Assembly (NCBI RefSeq): GCF_009176725.1
Contig: NZ_AP020337.1
Coordinates: forward strand, 2,604,001-2,668,000
Length of the DNA: 64,000 nt
From: Pseudomonas sp. KUIN-1
Lineage (GTDB): Bacteria; Pseudomonadota; Gammaproteobacteria; Pseudomonadales; Pseudomonadaceae
Direction: 5' to 3'
In this document: piece after piece, positions 1 to 7,582 of the stretch
How positions within the stretch are numbered: position 1 is the stretch's first letter
Layout: each line of letters opens with the position of its first letter
Notes under the pieces: model-generated
What the model saw: the letters and a program-made list of their open reading frames with translations, nothing else
Database searches by the model: none
Told to the model about the DNA's origin: nothing
Program-made: the position numbers and the translations under genes

Positions 1-1050
1 TTGCCATTTGTTCTCGAAGCGGTTGGCAAACTTCACGAACAGTAACGGCCCCAGCGGATAAGCCAGCGTAATCACGAACGCATAGGCCAGGCTGTGGGTG
101 ACGCTCAGGCCCTGACCCGAGAGCAGGGCAGGCAGCCAGTTGCCGAAGCCAAAGAAACCGATGGCCTGAAAAACGTGAAACACGATCAGCATCAAGGCGC
201 GGCGACGATAGGGTGGCTGCCACATGTCGGCAAATCGACCGTTGCCTGACAGCGCTACGTTTTCCGGTTCAGGCTCATCCAAGGGCTTGCCGTGGTCTCT
301 GATACAGCGTGCTTCAATGCCGTCCATGATGCGCTCGGCTTCATCGAAGCGTCCCTTCTGTGCCAGCCAGCGCGGCGATTCCGGCAGCGCCGAGCGTAGC
401 CACCAGACGAACAGGGCGAAGACTGCACTGCTGATCACTACCCAGCGCCAGCCGGAAAAACCGAAAGGGTCCTGGGGCACCAGCCACCATGACATCAGCG
501 CGACGCTGGGCACTGACAGAAACTGAATGAAGAAGGCAAAGGCGAACGCCGAACTGCGTATGCGCTTGGGCACCAGTTCCGACAGGTAGGTGTCGATGGT
601 GACCAACTCGACCCCCAGGCCGATACCCACGACGAAGCGCATGCCTATCACGCCCAGCGCAGAGGTCTGCAGGCCCATGATCACGGTGGCGACGGTGTAC
701 CAGATCAGCGCGAAGGTGAAGATCGCGCGGCGTCCGTAGCGATCGGCAACCGGGCTGACGAGGCTGGCACCGAAAAACAGTCCCAGAAAGGTTGCCGAAG
801 CAAAGGCTGCCTGATCGGAAAAGCCGAACAGACCCTGACTGCCGGTGGCGAAGATCCCGTCGCGAATCAGGCCGGGACTGATGTAGGCGGTCTGGAACAG
901 GTCGTAGAGCTCGAAAAAGCCGGCGATGGACAGCAGGGCGACCAGTCGCCAGATGGTCGCGACCGCAGGCAGTCGGTCAATACGCGCCGAGATGTACGCT
1001 GCCCGCAACGGCTCGTTCGCGGTTGCCTCGGTATGAGGTAATGAGGTCAT
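1..1050 (-). CDS. MFS transporter, sugar-porter-like (3' end outside window)
   Basis: Reading the minus strand from the ATG at 1050 gives 350 open codons that run off the left edge, so the C-terminus is missing. The N-terminal region is polar, followed by alternating hydrophobic segments. The loop-2 signature of the major facilitator superfamily is readable as VADRYGRR, and later there is a GIGLGVELVTIDTYLSE stretch typical of sugar/aromatic-acid proton symporters. It is an inner-membrane secondary carrier; the substrate cannot be told. A TTACAA-T-TTGTAA palindrome sits about 45 bases upstream of the start and may be its operator. It is divergent from mntH. Confidence 0.85.
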   Translation of the reverse strand, partial: MTSLPHTEATANEPLRAAYISARIDRLPAVATIWRLVALLSIAGFFELYDLFQTAYISPGLIRDGIFATGSQGLFGFSDQAAFASATFLGLFFGASLVSPVADRYGRRAIFTFALIWYTVATVIMGLQTSALGVIGMRFVVGIGLGVELVTIDTYLSELVPKRIRSSAFAFAFFIQFLSVPSVALMSWWLVPQDPFGFSGWRWVVISSAVFALFVWWLRSALPESPRWLAQKGRFDEAERIMDGIEARCIRDHGKPLDEPEPENVALSGNGRFADMWQPPYRRRALMLIVFHVFQAIGFFGFGNWLPALLSGQGLSVTHSLAYAFVITLAYPLGPLLFVKFANRFENKWQ

Positions 1051-1093
1051 GGATGGCCATCCTGAGTTCTTGTTAAGGCCTGAATACTACTCC

Positions 1094-1106
1094 TTACAAT
1101 TTGTAA
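1094..1106. promoter_or_regulatory. Palindrome TTACAA-T-TTGTAA, possible operator
   Basis: A perfect 6+1+6 inverted repeat lies 44 bases upstream of the minus-strand MFS start, within a 303-base intergenic region (1051-1353) that also carries the mntH leader. The position suits a repressor or activator site for the MFS gene. No protein is identified. The rest of the intergenic region is AT-rich around 1110-1190 and shows no other clear signal. Confidence 0.35.
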
Positions 1107-1353
1107 TCATTGGTCTTTTAATGCAGTTATCGGGGTATAAAAGATGAAAAATTGTTTACTGGGTCATTTTTTTGACTTTTTATATCGGATCCATTAGGTC
1201 GCTGGAATTAAGTGAACATGAGGACGGTGCAGCGGTGACCGTGTCAGGCAGGGAGGTACGCGAAAAACAGCAGGCATGAAGCCATCAACGATGTATCAAC
1301 ATGTGTCGCAAAACTTTAGGATTGGGCCTTAACTATCTGCATGCCGGGTTCCC

Positions 1354-2673
1354 GTGACGTACAAACTGCCCACTACTGCCACCGCTCCTTTCTGCCCTTC
1401 GGCGACCACGGACAGTGTGGCCATTCCGCCGAACGCGTCCTTGCTGCGCAAGATGACGCTGTTTGTCGGGCCTGGCCTGCTGGTTTCCATCGGCTATATG
1501 GATCCTGGTAACTGGGCGACCGCCATCGAGGCCGGGTCGCGCTTCGGCTATTCGCTGCTGTTCGTGGTGGTCCTGGCCAGCCTCTCGGGCATGGTCTTGC
1601 AGAACCTTTGTTCGCGGCTGGGCATCGCGACCGGCCGTGACCTGGCGCAGTTGTCCGCCGCCCGCTACAGCCGCAAGGTCGCCAAGTGCCAGTGGTTGCT
1701 GGCAGAGCTGTCGATCATTGCCACCGATCTGGCGGAAGTGCTGGGCGCTGCGCTGGCGTTTCATCTGTTGCTCGGCGTTTCCATCACCACCGGTGTGGCG
1801 CTGACCGCTTTCGATACGCTGATTGTGCTGGCCTTGCAGGGCGCCAATTTTCGTCGTCTGGAAGCCATTGTACTGGGGCTGATTGCAACCATCGCCAGTT
1901 GCTTTGCCGTCGAGTTGTTTCTGATCAAGCCATTCTGGCCGGATGTCGTCGCGGGTCTGAAGCCGAGCTGGGATGTGTTGAGCAGCCAGGAGCCGCTGTA
2001 CATCGCCATCGGCATTCTGGGCGCCACCGTCATGCCGCATAACCTTTATCTGCATTCGTCTGTGGTGCAGACGCGGGTCAACGGTTCGGACCAGGCCAGC
2101 AAGGCCAGCGCCATTCGCTACGCGCGGCTGGACACCATCGGTTCGCTGAGCCTGGCGCTGCTGATCAATGCGGCGATTCTGATCCTCGCTGCTGCAGCGT
2201 TTCACAAGACCGGGCATACCGAGGTGGTCGAGATTCAGGACGCCTATCACCTGCTTGATCCGCTGGTGGGTGGTGCGATCGCCAGCGTGCTGTTCGGTAT
2301 TGCCTTGCTGGCGGCGGGGCAGAGCTCGACCTTCACCGGCACCATTGCCGGGCAAGTGGTGCTCGAAGGTTTTCTGCAGGCAAAGATTCCGTGCTGGCAG
2401 CGGCGCTTGATCACCCGTGCACTGGCACTGATTCCGGCGCTGATTGGCGTGATCTGGCTGGGTGACAGCTCGGTGGGGCAGATGCTGGTGCTCAGTCAGG
2501 TCGTACTGAGCCTGCAACTGCCTTTCGCGCTCTGGCCGTTGATTCGTTTTACCAGCGACCCACAACTGATGGGGCCGTTCGTCAACAGCCGGCTGGTGAA
2601 AACGGCGGCCTGGGGGCTGTTCGGGCTGATCTCGGCGGCTAATCTGACGTTACTGTGGTTCTGGATCAGCTGA
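1354..2673 (+). CDS. mntH: Nramp family divalent metal (Mn2+) transporter MntH
   Basis: This 439-residue inner-membrane protein is a proton-coupled Mn2+/Fe2+ importer of the Nramp family. The metal-binding motif DPGN of helix 1 is at residues 50-53 and the second signature MPH of helix 6 is at 227-229; both are intact. About eleven hydrophobic segments follow a polar N-terminus of about 30 residues. The first usable codon is GTG at 1354; an ATG at residue 34 would cut into helix 1 and is less likely. No obvious MntR or Fur box was recognised upstream. The next gene, an MFS carrier, is 61 bases downstream on the same strand. Confidence 0.93.
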   Translation: MTYKLPTTATAPFCPSATTDSVAIPPNASLLRKMTLFVGPGLLVSIGYMDPGNWATAIEAGSRFGYSLLFVVVLASLSGMVLQNLCSRLGIATGRDLAQLSAARYSRKVAKCQWLLAELSIIATDLAEVLGAALAFHLLLGVSITTGVALTAFDTLIVLALQGANFRRLEAIVLGLIATIASCFAVELFLIKPFWPDVVAGLKPSWDVLSSQEPLYIAIGILGATVMPHNLYLHSSVVQTRVNGSDQASKASAIRYARLDTIGSLSLALLINAAILILAAAAFHKTGHTEVVEIQDAYHLLDPLVGGAIASVLFGIALLAAGQSSTFTGTIAGQVVLEGFLQAKIPCWQRRLITRALALIPALIGVIWLGDSSVGQMLVLSQVVLSLQLPFALWPLIRFTSDPQLMGPFVNSRLVKTAAWGLFGLISAANLTLLWFWIS

Positions 2674-2734
2674 ACTTGATCGGCTGCCGCGACTCTCACA
2701 CCTGACACCAATGTCAGCCGTCAGGTAGCCGGAC

Positions 2735-4186
2735 ATGAGCACATCGAGCGACAAGGGCAGCGTCTTCGAAACCGATTTGCCCGCGCGTCTGGACCGCCTG
2801 CCCTGGGGACGGTTCCACACCTTGCTGGTGGTTGCGCTGGGGATCACCTGGCTGCTGGACGGCCTGGAAGTCACCCTTGCAGGCTCCGTCGCCGGGGCCT
2901 TGAAAGCCAGCCCGGCGCTCAATCTCAGCAACAGTGACATTGGCCTGGCGGGTGCCGCCTATATTGCCGGTGCCGTGCTGGGCGCGTTGTTCTTTGGCTG
3001 GCTGGCGGACCGTCTCGGGCGTCGCAAGCTGTTCTTCATCACCTTGCTGCTGTATGTCGGCGCAACGGCCGCCACGGCGTTTTCTTTCAGTGTGTGGAGC
3101 TTCATGCTGTTCCGCTTCCTGACCGGCATGGGCATCGGCGGCGAATACACGGCAATCAATTCGACCATTCAGGAATTTACCCCGGCCCGCTACCGTGGGT
3201 GGGTCGACCTGACTATCAATGGCACGTTCTGGCTGGGTGCCGCGCTCGGTGCGATTGGCTCGATTGTCTTGCTCGACCCGCTGTGGGTTGGCGCCGAGCT
3301 GGGCTGGCGCCTGTGTTTCGGGATCGGTGCGGTATTGGGCCTGCTGGTTCTGCTGATGCGACTGTGGCTGCCAGAGAGCCCGCGCTGGCTGTTGATACAC
3401 GGCCAGGCTGAACAGGCCAGGCAGATCGTCGAGCAGATAGAAGCAGACTTGCAGCGTCAGGGCCACGTACTGCCCGCAGTGTCGGGAAAACCCCTGCGCC
3501 TGCATGCCCGTGACCACACGCCGTTGGGCGAGGTCGCCAGAACGTTACTGGTGACGTTCCGTCAGCGTTCGCTGGTAGGCCTGACGTTGCTCACCGCCCA
3601 GGCGTTTTTCTACAATGCGATTTTTTTCACTTACGCACTGGTGCTGACCGACTTCTATAATGTGCCGGCCGAGCGCGTCGGCTGGTACGTGCTGCCACTG
3701 GCGCTGGGCAATTTCTGCGGTCCGCTGCTGCTGGGCAGACTGTTTGACGTGGTCGGTCGACGGGTGATGATCAGCCTCACCTATGGCGTGTCGGGCGTGC
3801 TGCTGGCGATCAGCGGCTACCTGTTCCAGCAAGGCGTGCTGGACGTCACCCAGCAGGCCATCGCCTGGATGGTGATTTTCTTCTTTGCATCGGCAGCGGC
3901 CAGCTCGGCCTACCTGACCGTCGCCGAAACCTTTCCACTGGAAATCCGTGCCCTGGCGATTGCGGTGTTTTACGCATTCGGTACCGGGCTGGGCGGGATG
4001 ATTGGCCCGACGCTGTTCGGCGAGCTGATCGAAACCGGCGAGCGCAGCAATGTGCTGATCGGCTATCTGATCGGAGCAGGGCTGATGCTGCTGGCGGCGG
4101 TTGTGCAATCGATATGGGGCACGGCTGCCGAGCGCAAATCTCTGGAAGATGTGGCCAGACCGTTGTCGCAGGCCGGGGACCGATAG
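2735..4186 (+). CDS. MFS transporter (metabolite:H+ symporter type)
   Basis: A 483-residue inner-membrane carrier of the major facilitator superfamily. The loop 2-3 motif GWLADRLGRRK is at about residues 88-98, the RFLTGMGIGGEYTA stretch is typical of the sugar/aromatic-acid porter branch, and PESPRWLL follows helix 6. Twelve hydrophobic segments can be laid out in two halves separated by a polar loop around residues 215-265. It follows mntH by 61 bases and could be co-transcribed with it, although a functional link is not evident. The substrate is unknown. Confidence 0.88.
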   Translation: MSTSSDKGSVFETDLPARLDRLPWGRFHTLLVVALGITWLLDGLEVTLAGSVAGALKASPALNLSNSDIGLAGAAYIAGAVLGALFFGWLADRLGRRKLFFITLLLYVGATAATAFSFSVWSFMLFRFLTGMGIGGEYTAINSTIQEFTPARYRGWVDLTINGTFWLGAALGAIGSIVLLDPLWVGAELGWRLCFGIGAVLGLLVLLMRLWLPESPRWLLIHGQAEQARQIVEQIEADLQRQGHVLPAVSGKPLRLHARDHTPLGEVARTLLVTFRQRSLVGLTLLTAQAFFYNAIFFTYALVLTDFYNVPAERVGWYVLPLALGNFCGPLLLGRLFDVVGRRVMISLTYGVSGVLLAISGYLFQQGVLDVTQQAIAWMVIFFFASAAASSAYLTVAETFPLEIRALAIAVFYAFGTGLGGMIGPTLFGELIETGERSNVLIGYLIGAGLMLLAAVVQSIWGTAAERKSLEDVARPLSQAGDR

Positions 4187-4192
4187 GGGCCT

Positions 4193-4414
4193 TTAGCGGA
4201 ATATGCCGCGCAGGCTGTCCACGGACGCCCGCAGGCCGATGATTCGCTCACTGACCTCTTGCGCTTCGTGTGCCCGGGAAGTTCGCTCGAGGTACAGGAG
4301 ATGTCCTGCCAGGTTGGCCGAAACAAGTTCCAGGTCGTCGGCAGTACGCCTGATGTAAGCCTGCATGTCTTGCAACTGTTCGATCTGCACGGATGGTGCC
4401 CTTATAGGTCGCAT
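4193..4414 (-). CDS. Small hypothetical protein, helical
   Basis: A 73-residue protein predicted to be mostly helical, with heptad-like hydrophobic spacing (LQDMQAYIRRTADDLELVSANLAGHLLYL) and no signal peptide or membrane segment. It ends 6 bases after the MFS carrier, in convergent orientation. The ATG at 4414 has only a weak ribosome site, so the start at residue 17 (4366) is possible. I do not recognise a family. Confidence 0.5.
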   Translation of the reverse strand: MRPIRAPSVQIEQLQDMQAYIRRTADDLELVSANLAGHLLYLERTSRAHEAQEVSERIIGLRASVDSLRGIFR

Positions 4415-4543
4415 CCGAGCGCACTAGATGAATGGGTGACTATTATCAATCCACCCGGTCGGGTTGTCGGCGGCAAGGTCATCTTTCTTTAATGCCGCAG
4501 GTAAATAAACAATTCAATCAGTTTTCGCACCGTGTCGAGCAGC

Positions 4544-4747
4544 CTAATCGTCTTCCTGATCATCGTGTTCCGAGTAGGAGTCCAGCAACTCGGCCAGTGC
4601 CAGGGTGCGGTCCAGCCCACTGCGGGTGGACATGATTTCGGCCACCGCCTGCGTGGCGGCAACTCTGGCAGCTTCGCGTTCGGCATCGGTGTTATTGGGC
4701 GTGGCGGCCTGCGCAGCCTCAATAATCGATTGCTCAAAGGTATTCAT
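4544..4747 (-). CDS. Small acidic hypothetical protein
   Basis: A 67-residue acidic, alanine-rich protein ending in an Asp/Glu tail (DDQEDD). It looks cytosolic and helical. It starts with ATG at 4747 behind a GAGCGAG stretch. No family was recognised. It lies between two other small minus-strand genes, with 129 bases to the hypothetical protein at 4193-4414. Confidence 0.5.
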   Translation of the reverse strand: MNTFEQSIIEAAQAATPNNTDAEREAARVAATQAVAEIMSTRSGLDRTLALAELLDSYSEHDDQEDD

Positions 4748-4810
4748 GGTGCTCGCTCGTGAAATTCAAGTGCCTGTGATACCGAGAATGGCGGATTGTT
4801 TCAAGGCCGA

Positions 4811-5299
4811 TCAATCACCTTCGTAGGGAAATTCCTCCAGGCTCTGCATCAATGCAACGCCCTGTGGCCCCTGAACATTCTCCAGCACCCAGCAACTGTT
4901 GGCATTTTTGGCCAGCAGCAGGCGTGTTGTCTGGCTGGTGACCGGCTGCTGTGGGGCATCCTTGTAACCCAGGTTATAGGTCATTTCGACCACGGCCTGC
5001 TTGTCCGAGTTGGACACCAGCTTCCAGTCGATCGGCTTTTGCACATCACCGTCCTGCGCATCGGTCCACGGGTTGGCACTGACGGCGCATTGATCGTCGT
5101 TCTGGCACGCCCAGTCCTTTTTGAGCAGGCTCAGCAGAGGTTTTGACAAATAATCAGCGCTACCTTTGCCGTTCAGATAGAAATCCTGGTGCTTCTCATA
5201 GATCCAGCCCGCCGTGTCGACCGGGGTCGCAGCCGGGCAGGCCGCATGGGCAGTGGTTGAAAGCAGGCAGGCGAAGGCAATGGCGACGGTTCTGGACAT
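4811..5299 (-). CDS. Secreted DUF3828-like hypothetical protein
   Basis: The 162-residue product starts at the ATG at 5299, which gives a clean Sec signal peptide (MSRTVAIAFACLLSTTAHA, then AACPA); an upstream extension to 5380 is open but lacks this logic. The mature part contains two Cys pairs and a pattern (W.Y..H..FY near the N-terminus, DW.C.ND.QC, then W.LV and VEMTY strands) that resembles periplasmic proteins of the DUF3828 kind. Its function is unknown. The family call is from memory of the pattern and is tentative. Confidence 0.7.
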   Translation of the reverse strand: MSRTVAIAFACLLSTTAHAACPAATPVDTAGWIYEKHQDFYLNGKGSADYLSKPLLSLLKKDWACQNDDQCAVSANPWTDAQDGDVQKPIDWKLVSNSDKQAVVEMTYNLGYKDAPQQPVTSQTTRLLLAKNANSCWVLENVQGPQGVALMQSLEEFPYEGD

Positions 5300-5627
5300 G
5301 GAGCGGGCTCGCAGAGAAGGTGGCAGTGAGGTTACAAGCTGACAACACTGCATTTGTAAGGCATGCGGACAAAAAAGCAATGGTTTCGGTCATGCGTCAG
5401 AGGGTCGGGCAGACTAAACCGGATTGAGGGTCATTTCATTCAATACGCGGTTCGCGGCCGTCACTACCTTGATCCGGTCATTTCCGATCGTGTTCAAGGG
5501 GTTTTTCATGAGTCTGCTCATTTCCACGACCGCGTTTGCGCGGGAGGAACCATCGAGACGAGCTCTGCGCCGGACATGCCCTGCATGGCGCATGCTCACG
5601 CAGAGCGTCGGCGAAGAAGGCTTAGCC
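5300..5627. other. Intergenic region without a convincing gene
   Basis: These 328 bases separate two minus-strand secreted-protein genes. The only open frame of note is a minus-strand one from 5599 (inner ATG at 5509) to 5414, giving up to 61 residues. It has no good ribosome site and no recognisable family, so I do not call it. The region also serves as the 5' region of the 4811-5299 gene. Confidence 0.5.
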
Positions 5628-5936
5628 TTACTTCTTGATTGGCACGATTTCCATCATTTGCCCATTAACCTTCTGGAAACGCACGTATTTGTCGTTGATT
5701 TTTACCCATTCGCTTTCTTTCGCAGGCTCTTTCAGGCCTTTGCTTTTCCAGTCCTTCACTTCCAGATCGCTGCGGCGATATTTTTCCGGAACGCGGGAGC
5801 CTACTTCCAGCTCATGGACATTGTCCTTGGATTCGCTGACTTTCGGTTCCGCCGTCTCTGCTGCGTGAACGGGCAGGGTGACGGCGGAAAAGCAGCCGAG
5901 CAAGGTCATGCAGGCGATCAATGATTTGCTATTCAT
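5628..5936 (-). CDS. RcnB-like periplasmic protein
   Basis: Starting at the ATG at 5936 the product is 102 residues with a signal peptide (MNSKSLIACMTLLGCFSAVTL, cleavage after VHA). The mature domain follows the RcnB/CigR pattern: a Y-R-x(5)-V-x-D-W start, a pair of short turns, then EWVKINDKYVRF and a G-x-M-M-x-I-V end. RcnB proteins modulate nickel/cobalt export in enterobacteria; in pseudomonads many single-domain versions exist with unknown roles. An alternative upstream start at 6014 would bury the signal peptide. Confidence 0.75.
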   Translation of the reverse strand: MNSKSLIACMTLLGCFSAVTLPVHAAETAEPKVSESKDNVHELEVGSRVPEKYRRSDLEVKDWKSKGLKEPAKESEWVKINDKYVRFQKVNGQMMEIVPIKK

Positions 5937-6033
5937 GTGAAGACTCCCGGTCTTTGGTATAAGGCGATGGCTTAATGCCTCGTAATAACTCGGACCCTCA
6001 CTGTTGCAAATCATTCGATCGGGTTTGCTGTGC

Positions 6034-6891
6034 TCAGCCTTTCAGTGTCTCGGCGATGGTTGCCGAGAGCGGGGTGGTCGGGCGGCCGATCAGCGCGCTC
6101 AACTGGCGACTGTCATCGAACAGGGCGCCCTTGGCAGCAGCGGCATCGGAATCGGCCAGCAACTGGGCCACGAAGTCCGGCAGGCCTGCCTGGATAAGCG
6201 CGGCCTCGAATTCGGCCTGTGGCAGGTTGACGTAAGGCAGGGACTTGCCGCTCTGCGTAGACAACTGCGCCGCAAATTCGGACAGCGTGTAGGACTCATC
6301 GCCTGCCAGTTCATAGACTTTACCGGCTTGTGTCGTTTCCGAAGTCAGCAGCACAGCGGCCGCTTCGGCGTAATCCAGACGTGAAGCAGAGCTGATACGG
6401 CCCTCATCGGCACTGCCCATGACCGCGCCATGGGCCAGCGCGCCGGGAATGCCCGCCGTGTAGTTCTCGGTGTACCAGCCATTGCGCAGCAAGGCGAAGG
6501 GCAGGCCACTGGCGCGCAGGTAATCTTCGGTTTCGCGGTGCTCTTTGGCCAGGCTCAGCGCCGAGGTGTCGGCATGCAGAACACTGGTGTAGGCCAGCAG
6601 CTGGACCCCGGCACGTTTGGCTGCATCGATTACCGCCTTGTGCTGCGGCAAACGCTGGCCCACTTCGCTGGACGAAATCAGCAGCACCTTGTCGGCGCCG
6701 GCAAATGCGCTGTCCAGTGTCGCAGGCTGTGAATAGTCGGCCTGACGAACCTGAATGCCCTGCCTGGACAGATCGGCGGCTTTTTCCGGACTGCGCACCG
6801 CGGCAATGATTTGCGAAGCGGGTACGCGGCTGAGCAACTGTTCAATGACGAGGCGGCCAAGCTGGCCGGTGGCACCGGTGACAACGATCAT
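6034..6891 (-). CDS. qorB: NAD(P)H:quinone oxidoreductase QorB-like (NmrA/SDR family)
   Basis: A 285-residue atypical short-chain dehydrogenase. The dinucleotide-binding motif VTGATGQLG is at residues 4-12, directly after the start, which fixes the ATG at 6891 (AAGGAA ribosome site). The length and the C-terminal end match E. coli QorB (YtfG, 286 residues), an NADPH-dependent quinone reductase. The neighbouring divergent gene encodes an HxlR regulator, the same arrangement as ytfG/ytfH in E. coli, which supports the assignment. The shared 88-base intergenic region holds an inverted-repeat operator. Confidence 0.87.
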   Translation of the reverse strand: MIVVTGATGQLGRLVIEQLLSRVPASQIIAAVRSPEKAADLSRQGIQVRQADYSQPATLDSAFAGADKVLLISSSEVGQRLPQHKAVIDAAKRAGVQLLAYTSVLHADTSALSLAKEHRETEDYLRASGLPFALLRNGWYTENYTAGIPGALAHGAVMGSADEGRISSASRLDYAEAAAVLLTSETTQAGKVYELAGDESYTLSEFAAQLSTQSGKSLPYVNLPQAEFEAALIQAGLPDFVAQLLADSDAAAAKGALFDDSRQLSALIGRPTTPLSATIAETLKG

Positions 6892-6942
6892 GGAATGATT
6901 CCTTGAATCAGGTTGAAAGGAAGCGCCAGCATAGTCATGATG

Positions 6943-6975
6943 CTTACCTTTAGTAAGTACGTACAAAAAGGTAAG
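6943..6975. promoter_or_regulatory. HxlR-type operator between qorB and its regulator
   Basis: CTTAC-N5-GTAAG (6943-6957), with GTACGTAC immediately after (6957-6964) and GGTAAG at 6970-6975 mirroring CTTACC at 6943. The nested repeats occupy the short divergent promoter and the right end overlaps the ribosome site of the HxlR gene. This fits an autoregulatory, redox- or quinone-responsive HxlR site controlling both genes. Confidence 0.6.
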
Positions 6976-6979
6976 TGTC

Positions 6980-7444
6980 ATGAGCGAATCCGCCTCGCAA
7001 TCAAGTGCCCCGCGATCAAGCGTTACGCCGCAAGGCTTCCAGTCTGAAGCGGTCGAGACGCTATTGGCGCTGGTTCGTCAGGGCCAGGTGCTGGCCACTG
7101 ACTGCCCTTCGCGGGTGGTGCTCAATCACGTCTGCAGCCGTTGGGGCGTGCTGGTGCTGGTGGTGCTGCGGGGTGGCATGCATCGCTTCAGCGAAGTACG
7201 CCGCAAGATTGGCGGGGTGAGCGAGAAAATGCTCGCGCAGACGCTCCAGCATCTGGAGCATGACGGTTTTGTCAGTCGCAAGTCGTTGCCCGTGGTGCCA
7301 CCGCATGTGCAATATCGGCTCACCCCGATGGGCGAAGAGGTCGCCTTGCAGATTGAAACCCTCGTTACCTGGATCGAGACCAATCTGCCGCGCATCATGC
7401 AGGCCCGCGAGGCGTCGAACACACTGCAGACCACGCCCGAATGA
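6980..7444 (+). CDS. HxlR family transcriptional regulator (QorR/YtfH-like)
   Basis: A 154-residue winged-helix regulator. The HxlR core starts near residue 40: an invariant-type Cys (DCPSR), W-G-V-L-V-L-x-x-L, RFSEVRRKIGGVSEKMLAQTLQHLEHDG as the recognition region, then the YRLTPMGEEV wing. The Cys near the N-terminus of the domain is the residue used for redox/quinone sensing in QorR and YodB-type members. It is divergent from qorB and separated by an operator-like repeat, so it most likely represses qorB and itself. Confidence 0.88.
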   Translation: MSESASQSSAPRSSVTPQGFQSEAVETLLALVRQGQVLATDCPSRVVLNHVCSRWGVLVLVVLRGGMHRFSEVRRKIGGVSEKMLAQTLQHLEHDGFVSRKSLPVVPPHVQYRLTPMGEEVALQIETLVTWIETNLPRIMQAREASNTLQTTPE

Positions 7445-7582
7445 ACCTTTTCTGACAGAATTTTCATCCTGCGATTGTCGGCTTGATCGCCTGCAATCCG
7501 CCGCTTCTTGGTATGGTGCGCGCCGAAATCTTCATATACACGTTTAGTTGCGCCGTTTGCCCTTCACCGAGAAGCTGTAGAA

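Noticed and set aside
1333..2565. 410-codon minus-strand open frame opposite mntH
   Set aside because: It is the antisense shadow of a clear Nramp gene; the translation is low in hydrophobic order and rich in Gln/Arg/His.
5414..5599. 61-codon minus-strand frame
   Set aside because: The inner ATG at 5509 has a poor ribosome site and the protein is not recognised; coding status undecided.
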